From NCBI GenBank assembly GCA_009840165.1, contig VXOG01000114.1, forward strand, positions 1-64,000: DNA of 64,000 nucleotides, read 5' to 3'. Source of the stretch: Chloroflexota bacterium (GTDB taxonomy: Bacteria; Chloroflexota; Dehalococcoidia; Lucifugimonadales; UBA3495). The translations under genes and the position numbers were made by a program. This document shows, one piece after another, positions 50,592 through 58,831 of the stretch (position 1 is the first letter of the stretch; every line of letters begins with the position of its first letter). The notes under the pieces were generated by a model, which saw only the letters and a list, made by a program, of their open reading frames with translations, did no database searches and was not told where the DNA came from.

Positions 50592-51020
50592 ATGTCCCGC
50601 ATCCGCGGCGGGAACACCAAGCCGGAGCGGTTGGTGCGTTCGATGTTGCACAGTATGGGCTACCGATTCCGACTGCACCGGAAAGACCTGCCGGGTCGGC
50701 CCGACATTGTTCTGCCGGGCCGACGCACGGTCGTACTAGTACACGGCTGCTATTGGCATCGTCACCCCGGTTGCAGATTCGCTTACACTCCAAAGAGCAA
50801 TATCGATTTCTGGAACGCCAAATTCGCAGAGAATGTCAAACGAGACCAGCGCCAGTACAATCAGCTGCGCGAACTCGGTTGGGCCGTCATCACAGTGTGG
50901 GAGTGTGAAACCAAAGAGTTGACAACACTTGCCGAACGGTTGAGCAGTGAGATACCGGCGCCTAGTGGGCCACCGGGCTGGGGGACCAGCCGCAGTAGCG
51001 GGGATACTGCGAGCAGATGA
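50592..51020 (+). CDS. vsr: Vsr-type DNA mismatch endonuclease, copy 2
   Basis: A 142-residue Vsr with the standard N-terminus MSRIRGGNTKPERLVRSML and LPGRPDIVLPGRRTVVLVHGC, YWHRHPGC and FWNAKFAENVKRD blocks. Unlike copy 1 it lacks the N-terminal extension and has the canonical start. Divergence between the two copies suggests separate origins or different mismatch contexts. It begins 10 bases after the HNH gene's stop. The last ~20 residues look unlike the family. Confidence 0.92.
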   Translation: MSRIRGGNTKPERLVRSMLHSMGYRFRLHRKDLPGRPDIVLPGRRTVVLVHGCYWHRHPGCRFAYTPKSNIDFWNAKFAENVKRDQRQYNQLRELGWAVITVWECETKELTTLAERLSSEIPAPSGPPGWGTSRSSGDTASR

Positions 51021-51224
51021 GCTCCGGGTAGGAGCGCTGACCGGCGGCTTCAAGGCCCTCGCCGACACACGCCGCGCCATGGCCACTGTGCAGGCTATCG
51101 TCCACTGGAACCGGAAAAGTTCAGAGCCGCAGTACCGAGACCGCTACCGCTGCGATTCCTGGGAGGTGGTGGTTCCGGAGTTGGTATTCGAGCGTTGACG
51201 CCGTAGCTCAGGTAATAGCCTTTG

Positions 51225-52829
51225 TCATGAACGATGGTCGTGTTCGCCCTCAGGGGCGCCCCAGCCGCCGCCGCCGGGCGTGCGGATGCTGAGGATGTCG
51301 CCGGCCTCCACGTCCAGGGTCTCCTTGCCGGCGAGGTGGACCTCCTCGTAGCCGCCCTTGAGCAGGACGTTCTCGCCGTGGTGGCCGTGGTGTCCGCCGT
51401 GGTAGCCGGGGGGCGCGTAGCGGCGACGCTCGGACAGCACGGTAACGCGGGCGGGGCTGAGGAACTCGACGTCGCGGATGAGGCCGTCGCCGCCCCGATG
51501 CAGGCCGTCGCCGCCGGATCCACGGCGCAGGGCGTAGCGGCGCAGGCGCAATGGGAAGGCAAACTCCAGGGCCTCGACCGGCGTGTTCATGGTGTTGGTC
51601 ATGTGGGTGTGGATGCCGGAGATGCCGTCCTTGTCGGGGCGCGCGCCCATGCCGCCGCCGATGGTCTCGTAATAGACGTAGGGTTTGTCGCGGGAAATGT
51701 CGTGGCCGCCCACGATCATGTTGTTCATGGTGCCCTGGGACGAAGCGGGAATCTTGTCGGGCATGGCTTGGCTCATGGCGGCGAGCAGCACGTCGGTGAT
51801 GCGCTGGGATGTTTCCACGTTGCCACCCGCCACGCCGCGCTGGGGCAGCGGATCGACGAGGCTGCCGCGTGGAGTTATGACCTCAACGGGACGCAGGCAA
51901 CCCTGGTTGGCGGGAGCCTCGTCGCCGACGACACAGCGGACGACATAGAGGCTGGCGGAGACGGTGACGGCGCGGGGCGCGTTGATGCAGCCGGGCCGGT
52001 GGTCGGCGGTGCCGGTGAAGTCGATGGTAAGTCGGTCGCCGGCGACGGTTACGGCAACGCTGATGGCGACGGGTTCGTCGGTCTGGCCGTCGTCGTCCAT
52101 GTAGTCGGTGACACGGTAGGTTCCGTCGGGGATCTCGGTGATGCGGCGGCGGGTGAGACGCTCGGAGTAGTCGAGCAGCGCGTCCATGTGCTCGTGGGTC
52201 TCCGCCAGGCCGTAGCGCTGGGCGATTTCGGTGAGGCGTATGTCGCCAACGCGGATGGACGCAATCTGGGCGGCGAGGTCACCCTGGCGGTCGTCGGGGG
52301 TGCGGGAGTTGCGGCAGATTAACGCGATGAGCTCCTGGTTGATGCGGCCGGCATCGGAGAGCTTGAGGGGCGGGATGATCATGCCCTCCTGGTAGAGCTC
52401 GGTGGACAGGGGCATGGAGCCGGGGGCCATGCCGCCGACGTCGGAGTGGTGGCCCCGGTTGCTGACGTAGCCGATGAGTTCCTGGCCGCCGTCGGAGTCA
52501 ATATATGCTGGGGCAACCAGGGTGATGTCGGGCAGGTGGGAGCCGCCGAGGTAGGGATCGTTGAGGATGATGATGTCGCCGGGTTGGAGGCCGTCGGGGA
52601 AGGTGCTGAGGGCTGCCTGTACCGAGGCCGGCATGGCCCCCAAATGCACCGGCTGGTGCGCGGCCTGCGCCACCATTTCGGCGGCGGGATTGAACAGGGC
52701 GCAGGAAAAGTCCTGCCGCTCCTTCATGTTGGTGGAGTAGCTGGTGCGCTGGAGCGCCACGCCCATCTCCTCGGAGACGGAGATGAACATGTTCTTGAAA
52801 ACTTCCAGGCTGATGGCGTCAACTGGCAT
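51225..52829 (-). CDS. hyuB: hydantoinase B / oxoprolinase subunit
   Basis: A 534-residue protein of the HyuB family: SVSEEMGVALQRTSYSTNMKE at the N-terminus, DIIILNDPYLGGSHLPDI (about residue 85), and RRYALRRGSGGDGLHRGGDG near the C-terminus. Together with HyuA it hydrolyses 5-membered cyclic amides such as hydantoins, oxoprolines or related lactams, with ATP. The HyuA gene lies 1.9 kb upstream on the same strand, separated by PIG-L and a TA pair. Confidence 0.93.
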   Translation of the reverse strand: MPVDAISLEVFKNMFISVSEEMGVALQRTSYSTNMKERQDFSCALFNPAAEMVAQAAHQPVHLGAMPASVQAALSTFPDGLQPGDIIILNDPYLGGSHLPDITLVAPAYIDSDGGQELIGYVSNRGHHSDVGGMAPGSMPLSTELYQEGMIIPPLKLSDAGRINQELIALICRNSRTPDDRQGDLAAQIASIRVGDIRLTEIAQRYGLAETHEHMDALLDYSERLTRRRITEIPDGTYRVTDYMDDDGQTDEPVAISVAVTVAGDRLTIDFTGTADHRPGCINAPRAVTVSASLYVVRCVVGDEAPANQGCLRPVEVITPRGSLVDPLPQRGVAGGNVETSQRITDVLLAAMSQAMPDKIPASSQGTMNNMIVGGHDISRDKPYVYYETIGGGMGARPDKDGISGIHTHMTNTMNTPVEALEFAFPLRLRRYALRRGSGGDGLHRGGDGLIRDVEFLSPARVTVLSERRRYAPPGYHGGHHGHHGENVLLKGGYEEVHLAGKETLDVEAGDILSIRTPGGGGWGAPEGEHDHRS

Positions 52830-52852
52830 GGTGGCTAAGGCTCCTCGCTGGT

Positions 52853-53158
52853 TCAGGGAATCAGGCGGATTTCTTCCAGAATTATGGTGCGGTCATCCTC
52901 AACTATGGAATAGAGGATTTCGATCAGGCTGGAGCCGCGCGGGGCGTGTGGCAAACGAAGTACCCTGAAATTCGGTGGCTGACCGGCTGCCTGACTCCCG
53001 AAAAAAGGCATCGTGGGTAGCACATCGCCGGTGAAATACTCCACTTGAGCAGGATGTACCATAGGGTTGAGCCAGCCGGCCGCGACACCCGCGCTCCAGT
53101 CGGAGTGAAACTCGGCGCTCCGAATAATCCGGTAAGGTTCATTTGCTCCCGGCAGCAT
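52853..53158 (-). CDS. candidate toxin of Panacea TA pair
   Basis: A 101-residue protein (MLPGANEPYRIIRSAEFHS...). The C-terminal strands SLIEILYSIVEDDRTIILEEIRL suggest a small beta-rich fold, but no known toxin motif is visible. Its ATG overlaps the TAA of the Panacea-domain gene by one base (TAATG). In Panacea loci the neighbouring gene encodes the toxin, and toxin folds vary, so this is the natural toxin candidate. Confidence 0.55.
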   Translation of the reverse strand: MLPGANEPYRIIRSAEFHSDWSAGVAAGWLNPMVHPAQVEYFTGDVLPTMPFFGSQAAGQPPNFRVLRLPHAPRGSSLIEILYSIVEDDRTIILEEIRLIP

Positions 53159-53751
53159 TAACCGCTGCCTGCACTGCCAACGGGGTCAGCAGGCGCTCCT
53201 GCGGCAGCGCGGCGTTTGGCAATCTCCTTGACGTGGCGGATTGAGTTCTGGCTCAAAGGCGGGGCAGTCCAACCGGCCAAATCGTAGGACATGGGCTGCC
53301 CATCCTCGGTGGCGAGCCAGGCCGCTTCGTATTGGGAGTAGTCCTCAATGGCCGCCGCGCTGTAGTCGGCGAACCGCTCCATTTGAGCGTCCATTTCCTC
53401 CATTTCCTCGGCCGCCAGCATTTCCCGGTTGGCCGGCCGGTTGGTCAACAGGCCGTAGCGGTGGTAGCCTTGCGCGTGGCTGTCGCGCAGCACGGTGATG
53501 GCGCCGGACTGCTCCATTATCATGCGGGCCTGATACCAGTTTTCCGGGTACGGGCCATGCGGGAAATGAAGATAAGTGGCGCCGGTGATGGGCCTGCCCA
53601 GGAGCATGTAAACGGCGCAATCGGAGTAGTAGAGCAAGCGCGTCAGCTTGCTGACGCCGAAATGTGGGTCGTTCTCTGACCGTTCGCCAATGTAGAGAAC
53701 TGCCTCAATGAACTTATCCATGTCCTGGGTGAAACTTGCCTGCTCAGTCAT
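53158..53751 (-). CDS. Panacea (SocA-like/DUF4065) antitoxin
   Basis: A 197-residue protein. The block FGVSKLTRLLYYSDCAVYMLLGRPITGATY (in part: SKLTRLLYYSD and GRPITGATY) and FPHGPYPENW are hallmarks of the Panacea domain (phage GepA/SocA-like). Panacea antitoxins neutralise many unrelated toxins. The C-terminus is low-complexity (APADPVGSAGSG). A strong promoter with palindromes lies upstream (53782-53848), consistent with autoregulation. Confidence 0.85.
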   Translation of the reverse strand: MTEQASFTQDMDKFIEAVLYIGERSENDPHFGVSKLTRLLYYSDCAVYMLLGRPITGATYLHFPHGPYPENWYQARMIMEQSGAITVLRDSHAQGYHRYGLLTNRPANREMLAAEEMEEMDAQMERFADYSAAAIEDYSQYEAAWLATEDGQPMSYDLAGWTAPPLSQNSIRHVKEIAKRRAAAGAPADPVGSAGSG

Positions 53752-53781
53752 AATGACAACCCCGCTTCTTCCGGGCCATGA

Positions 53782-53799
53782 GATCGGTTTGTCCCGATC
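53782..53799. promoter_or_regulatory. inverted repeat near Panacea transcription start
   Basis: GATCGG (53782-53787) and CCGATC (53794-53799) with six bases between, lying over the predicted transcription start of the Panacea operon. It could be a second operator site. Confidence 0.45.
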
Positions 53800-53800
53800 A

Positions 53801-53829
53801 ATTCTAGGTTACATGCTACGGCTTGCCAA
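53801..53829 (-). promoter_or_regulatory. Panacea TA promoter
   Basis: TTGGCA (53829-53824) and TAGAAT (53806-53801) on the minus strand with 17 bases between, 50 bases before the antitoxin start. Confidence 0.65.
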
Positions 53830-53848
53830 TGCACGGTGTCATTGGCAA
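53823..53848. promoter_or_regulatory. palindrome over -35 of Panacea operon
   Basis: TTGCCAATG (53823-53831) and CATTGGCAA (53840-53848) are perfect inverted arms around eight bases. One arm contains the -35 box, so a bound protein would block RNA polymerase. Confidence 0.6.
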
Positions 53849-53875
53849 CCTGCGCCTCTAGGTGTTTTGGGCAGT

Positions 53876-54688
53876 CTAAAGTGTTGCCAGCAAATCCGTC
53901 CCGCCCGCCGGAATCGCCAACTGGTAGTATTCGGCGCCCATGAGGCCGGCCATGATGTCCGCGGGTAGCTGGAAGAAAGGGCCGTCGTCGCTGATCTGGG
54001 TGCGGTGGCATTTCAGGGATGCGATCTTGGTAGCGACGTAGGGCGACACGTCCACGGCGGTGGTTACGTCCTCGTCGGGCGTGCCCAGGGAGTCGATGGC
54101 GTCCACCGCGAAGGGTGGCTCGATGCCCCGGTTGAGCATCTCCTGCCACCAGCGTTGGAACACGCCGCGTGGAAAACAGACGTAGTAGAGCAGCGGGGTG
54201 AAGCCGTCGGGATCGGAGGCGCGCTGCACGGCAGCGGTGGCGTGGGCGCACATGGTCTTGTGGTCGGGGTGGCCGTAGCCGCCGCTGGGGTCGTGGGTCA
54301 GCACGACGTGGGGGTTTATCTCGGCGATGATGCCAGTGAGCAGGCCGACGATGTGGTCGGAGTCGGCGTTGCAATATGCATTGGGGTGGTTGTTGGAATC
54401 CCAGCCGTCCATGCCGCTGTCTCGGTAGTCGAGGAAGCGCAGGTCGGTGATCCCTGTGATGGCCATGGCATTGCGGAGTTCCTGCTTGCGTACCTGCCAG
54501 AGGTTTTCGGGCGTGGCCAAGGTTGGGTCGCTAATCTCGCCGAGGTCGCCATTGGTGGCGCAGACCAGCGTAACGCGCGCGCCGCCAGCCGCCAGCATCG
54601 CCAGCAGGCCGCCTGAGGCAAAGCCCTCGTCGTCAGGATGAGCGAAACAGGCCAGGACGGAGAGGCGGGATATATCCGTTGCGGTCAC
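53876..54688 (-). CDS. PIG-L/LmbE-family deacetylase
   Basis: A 270-residue zinc-dependent hydrolase. The metal motif A-H-P-D-D-E is in LACFAHPDDEGFASGG (about residue 15); HDPSGGYGHPDHKTM (about 112) provides the second histidine group. Such enzymes deacetylate N-acetylglucosaminyl conjugates, including mycothiol and bacillithiol precursors. It overlaps the hyuA gene by four bases, so the two are co-translated. Confidence 0.9.
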   Translation of the reverse strand: MTATDISRLSVLACFAHPDDEGFASGGLLAMLAAGGARVTLVCATNGDLGEISDPTLATPENLWQVRKQELRNAMAITGITDLRFLDYRDSGMDGWDSNNHPNAYCNADSDHIVGLLTGIIAEINPHVVLTHDPSGGYGHPDHKTMCAHATAAVQRASDPDGFTPLLYYVCFPRGVFQRWWQEMLNRGIEPPFAVDAIDSLGTPDEDVTTAVDVSPYVATKIASLKCHRTQISDDGPFFQLPADIMAGLMGAEYYQLAIPAGGTDLLATL

Positions 54689-56694
54689 GAGGCCGGCTCC
54701 AAAATCAGGTTGCCGTAGGGGTCGATCTCGCCGTTCCAGCCGGTCGGGACCACTATGGTCGTGTCCAGTTGCAACAGCAGGGCCGGCCCGGCGATGCGGT
54801 TGCCGGTTTGCAGTTGGTCGCGGTCGTAGAGCGTCGTGTTGACCGGGCCGCCGGCGAACACTACCTCGGCGGAACCGATGGCGGCATGGGCGGCGTCCGA
54901 CTCTTGGGCCGATGCTGGCTCCAGCGCGGGTTTATCCACTGCCAGTTCCAGCTTGAGGCGCAGGTTGACCACCTCGATGGGCAGGTCGCGGTCGGCGTAA
55001 CCGAACCGTTGCAGATGGGCCTCGTAGAAATCGCCCGCGATGGAGTCGGTGAGGTTGCCCGGCGCGTCCATGGGCGGACAATCCACCGTAAGCTCGAAGG
55101 ACTGCCCGACGTAACGCACATCGAGGAACCGCCGGGGCGTCATGTCGTCGGCGGGCAGGGACTCGTCCAGCAATTCGGCGCGGGCCAGTTGCTCCATGCC
55201 GCGAAACTCGGTATCCAGGCGAGCCTGGTCGAGATCGTCGCCGCGCAGCATGACGGTGCGGGAATAGTCCTTGACTATGTCGGCGATGGCGACGCCCAGG
55301 GCGGACAGGATGCCCGGGTGTCCGGGAACCAGCACGCGAGGGATGCCCAGCTCGGCGGCCAGCTCGCAGGCGTGCATGGGGCCAGCCCCGCCGAAGGGTA
55401 TCAGCGTGAACTCGCGGGGGTCATAGCCTCGCTCCAGGGAAATGGCGCGGATGGCGCGCTCCATGTTGGAGTTGACGACGCGGATGATGCCCAGTGCCGT
55501 GTCGGTAGGGGACGCGCCGATGCCAGCAGCAAGGTCGGTCATCAAAGTCTCGGCACGCTGGCGGTCAAGGGTCATGCGGCCACCGAGGAAGCCGTCGGAG
55601 CGCAGGCGTCCCAGGGCGAGGTTGGCGTCGGTGACGGTGATACGGTCGCCGCGCCCGTAGCAGGCCGGGCCGGGATCCGCGCCGGCGGACTGGGGGCCGA
55701 CAACCAGCGCGCCGCCGGCATCCACACGGGCGATGGATCCGCCGCCGGCGCCGACGGTGTGGATCTCGATCATCGGCACGCTGACCGGGTAGCCGCCCAG
55801 GTTAGCCGCCGTGGTCTCCTTGATGCGGCCGGGGCAGAGGGATACGTCGGTGGAGGTGCCGCCCATGTCCAGGGTGATGATGTCAGGGTAGCCGGCCTGG
55901 ACGCCGGTGTAGAACGCGCCGACGACTCCGCCGGCGGGTCCGCTGAGGATAGTGCGGACGGGCTGCTCAGCGGCTAGGCTGGCGGTGATGCTGCCGCCGG
56001 AAGACTGCATGATGCGGAGGCCGCGTCCCAATACGGATTCCAGCTGGGTGAGATAGCGGGCCATCACCGGGCCGACATAGGAGTTGACGACGACGGTGCT
56101 GGCGCGCTCGTACTCGCGGAACTCCGGCAGGATTTTCGAGGAAATGGAAATGAACGGGCCGTTGGGTAGTTCGGCGAGACGTTGGGCCAGGGTTTCCTCG
56201 TGTATCGGGTTGAGGAAGGAGAAGAGGAACGAAACCGCGATGCCATCGACCTCGGCCTCAGTGAGCAAGGACAGCAGAGCATCGACGGATTCGGGCGTGA
56301 GATCGTCGAGAATCGCGCCGGTGTAGTCGATGCGCTCGGGCAGGCCGAAGCGGAGTTGCCAGGGAGACAACGGCGTGGGTCGTTCCATGGAGAGGTCGTA
56401 GAGGTCGGCGCGGTTCTGGCGTCCGATTTCCAGCACGTCCTCAAAGCCCAGGGTGGTCACCAGGGCAGTGCGGCCGCCCTTGCCCTCAAGCAGCGCGTTG
56501 GTGGCGACGGTGCTGCCGTGGATAAAATCGGTAGAGGCGATGTCAACGCTGGTTTCGCTGATGCCGGCGGTGATGCCCTGGGAAGGATCGGCGGGCGTCG
56601 AGGGGAGCTTGTGGACGGAGAGTCGTCCGTCCTCCAGGATGGCGATGTCGGTGAACGTGCCACCGACATCAATACCGACAATGGTGCGTGGCAT
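54685..56694 (-). CDS. hyuA: hydantoinase A / oxoprolinase subunit
   Basis: A 669-residue protein beginning VGIDVGGTFTDIAILEDG, the actin-like ATP-binding motif of HyuA. DIITLDMGGTSTDVSLCPG (about residue 275) and TVGAGGGSIARVD (about 305) are the next family blocks. Length is typical. It supplies the ATPase half of an ATP-dependent cyclic amidase; HyuB is encoded downstream beyond PIG-L and the Panacea pair. Its start lies 6 bases after the stop of the coiled-coil protein gene. Confidence 0.93.
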   Translation of the reverse strand: MPRTIVGIDVGGTFTDIAILEDGRLSVHKLPSTPADPSQGITAGISETSVDIASTDFIHGSTVATNALLEGKGGRTALVTTLGFEDVLEIGRQNRADLYDLSMERPTPLSPWQLRFGLPERIDYTGAILDDLTPESVDALLSLLTEAEVDGIAVSFLFSFLNPIHEETLAQRLAELPNGPFISISSKILPEFREYERASTVVVNSYVGPVMARYLTQLESVLGRGLRIMQSSGGSITASLAAEQPVRTILSGPAGGVVGAFYTGVQAGYPDIITLDMGGTSTDVSLCPGRIKETTAANLGGYPVSVPMIEIHTVGAGGGSIARVDAGGALVVGPQSAGADPGPACYGRGDRITVTDANLALGRLRSDGFLGGRMTLDRQRAETLMTDLAAGIGASPTDTALGIIRVVNSNMERAIRAISLERGYDPREFTLIPFGGAGPMHACELAAELGIPRVLVPGHPGILSALGVAIADIVKDYSRTVMLRGDDLDQARLDTEFRGMEQLARAELLDESLPADDMTPRRFLDVRYVGQSFELTVDCPPMDAPGNLTDSIAGDFYEAHLQRFGYADRDLPIEVVNLRLKLELAVDKPALEPASAQESDAAHAAIGSAEVVFAGGPVNTTLYDRDQLQTGNRIAGPALLLQLDTTIVVPTGWNGEIDPYGNLILEPAS

Positions 56695-56700
56695 GTGGGT

Positions 56701-57132
56701 TCAGTTCTCCGTGGCGTCGTCGGAGGCATCGGGCGCTGCGAAGCCGGCGGCGATTTCGAGCCGGCGGATGCGGGCGGCCCATTCCTGGTCGCGCTCGGCA
56801 CGGACACGCTCAAGCTCGGCCTCGGCGCGTTCGGCGCGTTGGCGTTCCGACTCGGCTTGCTGCTTGAACTGTTCGGCTTGTTGCTTGAACTGCTCGGATT
56901 CCTGCCGCGCTTGTGCAGCATTCTCTTCGGCTTTTTGGACGCGGTCGTCGCGCAGAATTCCCAACACCAATGCGAAACCTCCTATTCCGTTTCCGCTGAG
57001 GGCGACAGCCAACTGGACGACGCCGGCCGCCGTGCTGTATTGCAGAGCCAACCCAGCCAGCGCTGTTGTAACCAACAACGCGGTGGTATAGACGGCGAAA
57101 GCCATTATATACAATCGGTTTCTCGAATTCAT
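56701..57132 (-). CDS. membrane protein with coiled-coil tail
   Basis: A 143-residue protein with two hydrophobic helices (IMAFAVYTTALLVTTALAGLAL and GNGIGGFALVLGIL) and then a 65-residue coiled coil with a direct repeat, EQFKQQA twice in succession. It is similar in design to the protein of 24033-24728. It lies directly upstream of hyuA; co-transcription is likely but no functional link is evident. Confidence 0.6.
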   Translation of the reverse strand: MNSRNRLYIMAFAVYTTALLVTTALAGLALQYSTAAGVVQLAVALSGNGIGGFALVLGILRDDRVQKAEENAAQARQESEQFKQQAEQFKQQAESERQRAERAEAELERVRAERDQEWAARIRRLEIAAGFAAPDASDDATEN

Positions 57133-57235
57133 GGCGAGATGGCAGCGACGTCCCGGTTGGCCTGTAGCATAGGCGCGTCATTATGCAATATGAACGCTCC
57201 CAGCGCCACATCCAGCGGTCAATGCCAGGGACATC

Positions 57236-57267
57236 AAAAAGCCCGGGGAGCGCACACTCCCCGGGCT
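57236..57267 (-). terminator. rho-independent terminator
   Basis: GCCCGGGGAG (57241-57250) and CTCCCCGGGC (57257-57266) form a ten-pair, GC-rich stem with loop CGCACA. On the minus strand a run of five T follows. It ends the transcript of the two micro membrane proteins. Confidence 0.85.
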
Positions 57268-57293
57268 GATTTTCGATATGGAGGACTCGGGTT

Positions 57294-57455
57294 TTAGTCA
57301 GCGGGGGACGGGGCCGGCTGCGCGTTAGCGTCCTCGTGGCGCATCGGCGCTGCGGCGGCGTTTTCATCCTGCTTGCGGCGAATGAAGAACCGGGGCACGA
57401 GTACCCAGAGCGCGAAGAGTCCCACGAAAGCGGCGGCAGCGGCGATAGGAAGCAT
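57294..57455 (-). CDS. micro membrane protein, copy 2 (53 residues)
   Basis: MLPIAAAAAFVGLFALWVLV continues into PRFFIRRKQDEN and a proline-rich tail, 53 residues. One membrane helix (about 3-20) is followed by a basic stretch. GGAGACA precedes the ATG. It is a tandem duplicate of the gene 41 bases upstream: 15 of the first 20 residues are the same. The good terminator right after it supports expression. Confidence 0.65.
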   Translation of the reverse strand: MLPIAAAAAFVGLFALWVLVPRFFIRRKQDENAAAAPMRHEDANAQPAPSPAD

Positions 57456-57496
57456 GGTCAGTTGTCTCCGTCCAATTTGGGTTGGTTGGTCAAATT

Positions 57497-57646
57497 TTAA
57501 TCAGCAGCCTGCGGAGCAAATTCTTCCTGAGGCGCCATGGTCATGGAAGCGCTCTCGTTGTTGCGGCGGCGCAGGACGAACCGGGGGACGATGACCCAGA
57601 GAGCGAACAGTCCAACGAAGGCGGCGCCGGCGGCTATAGCAAGCAT
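57497..57646 (-). CDS. micro membrane protein, copy 1 (49 residues)
   Basis: MLAIAAGAAFVGLFALWVIV, then PRFVLRRRNNES and an acidic tail, 49 residues. The FVGLFALWV(L/I)VPRF core is shared with copy 2, as is the GGAGACA ribosome-binding site. Many respiratory and photosynthetic complexes have single-helix subunits of this size, but no partner is nearby, so the role is open. Confidence 0.65.
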   Translation of the reverse strand: MLAIAAGAAFVGLFALWVIVPRFVLRRRNNESASMTMAPQEEFAPQAAD

Positions 57647-57755
57647 TTCAATCTGTCTCCAATGGTGATTGGGCGAGAGTGCCCGTTTCGATGGAGCAGA
57701 TTATGGCGAAGGGGTGTTACGCCGGTTTTGCGCCAATGTTACGCCTTTGTAACTT

Positions 57756-58808
57756 TCAGACGCGCGATTCCACGCCGATCCACCAGTGACGCCCTTTGCC
57801 GCGCCGCTTTCGTTCGTAGCCGCGCGCCCGCAGTTCCAGGCCGAATTTGCGCTGGCTGTGGGCCAGATAACCGTGGTCCAGGCACCAATTGGCGTAGGAG
57901 GTGTAGAGGTCTCCGGCCAGGTTCATTGCCCGCGACCCGGTGGAGCAGGCGTTGGCTACGAAGTCGTCGATGGGGCCCATCTCAGTGGCCTGGGACGCCA
58001 CGGATATGCGCGGTTCCGGGGGGCCGTCCGGAGCAATCCAGCCGGCCGGAGCGTCGCTTTCGACGCTGCCATCCAACGCCCCGTACTGACGCAGCCGGCC
58101 GGACCCGCTGCCGTAGCCGCCCACGTCGCTGATCGGACTTGCCGACGGTATTTCCCGTGAAAAATGTTCCGCCAGCAGCCCTAGCAGCCCATAGTTTCCA
58201 GACGACGCCTGCAACGCGACCGAGATGTCGATCCCGTCCAGACAATAAGAAACGAACAGGGACAGGTCCAGGTAACGCGCCAAACTGCCGAAGTGCCCCC
58301 AGCGGATTTCTTCGCCGTGCAGGTTCTCCGCGTCCAGCACAAACTCCATATTGGGGATGGCGTAGTTTTGCCGGAATTCGGGAGGTATGCGCCAGGAGGG
58401 GGCCATCAGGTCCAGCGCCACGCTCTGGGAGATCAAATACGTGGCCGCGCGGGCATTCCAGAGATCGACGTCCGGTTGGTCTGCCCCAGGCGGGGGAAGG
58501 TGCGAAACGGAGCCGAACACGGTTTCAGCCTCTCGCTGCGTTTGCATCGCCAGCAGGGCGAAAGCGCCGCGAACCTGGTTTCCGGTGGTGCGCAGCAGGG
58601 ACCGGTAGTCTGTCACCTCGAGGGGAAGGTTGGAGTCAAATGTCTGGCCGCTTTCGCGCTCCAGTTCCGCCCGGCTGGGAACCAGAGTGGCGGTGATCAG
58701 ACCCCGATGGGATGCTGCATACACGGCCATCGCCAGGCACAGGTTCTCCCGGGCCAGCCGGACCCTTCCGCCTGACGTAATGGACGTGATTGACGGATGC
58801 GATGACAC
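57756..58808 (-). CDS. protein with primase-C-terminal-like winged helix
   Basis: A 350-residue protein with a GTG start and no clear ribosome-binding site. The last 50 residues (LYTSYANWCLDHGYLAHSQR, then KFGLELRARGYERKR) resemble the winged-helix tail found at the end of D5/P4-type primases and of plasmid replication proteins. The first 270 residues match nothing I recognise and have no helicase or primase motif. It might be a replication-related remnant or an integrated-element regulator. Confidence 0.5.
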   Translation of the reverse strand: MSSHPSITSITSGGRVRLARENLCLAMAVYAASHRGLITATLVPSRAELERESGQTFDSNLPLEVTDYRSLLRTTGNQVRGAFALLAMQTQREAETVFGSVSHLPPPGADQPDVDLWNARAATYLISQSVALDLMAPSWRIPPEFRQNYAIPNMEFVLDAENLHGEEIRWGHFGSLARYLDLSLFVSYCLDGIDISVALQASSGNYGLLGLLAEHFSREIPSASPISDVGGYGSGSGRLRQYGALDGSVESDAPAGWIAPDGPPEPRISVASQATEMGPIDDFVANACSTGSRAMNLAGDLYTSYANWCLDHGYLAHSQRKFGLELRARGYERKRRGKGRHWWIGVESRV

Positions 58809-58831
58809 GGTTGCTTGAACTGCTCATACAG

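Noticed and set aside
50947-51198. ORF overlapping and following the second vsr gene
   Set aside because: It begins inside vsr in another frame and shows no motif; the last part might be a remnant but cannot be supported.
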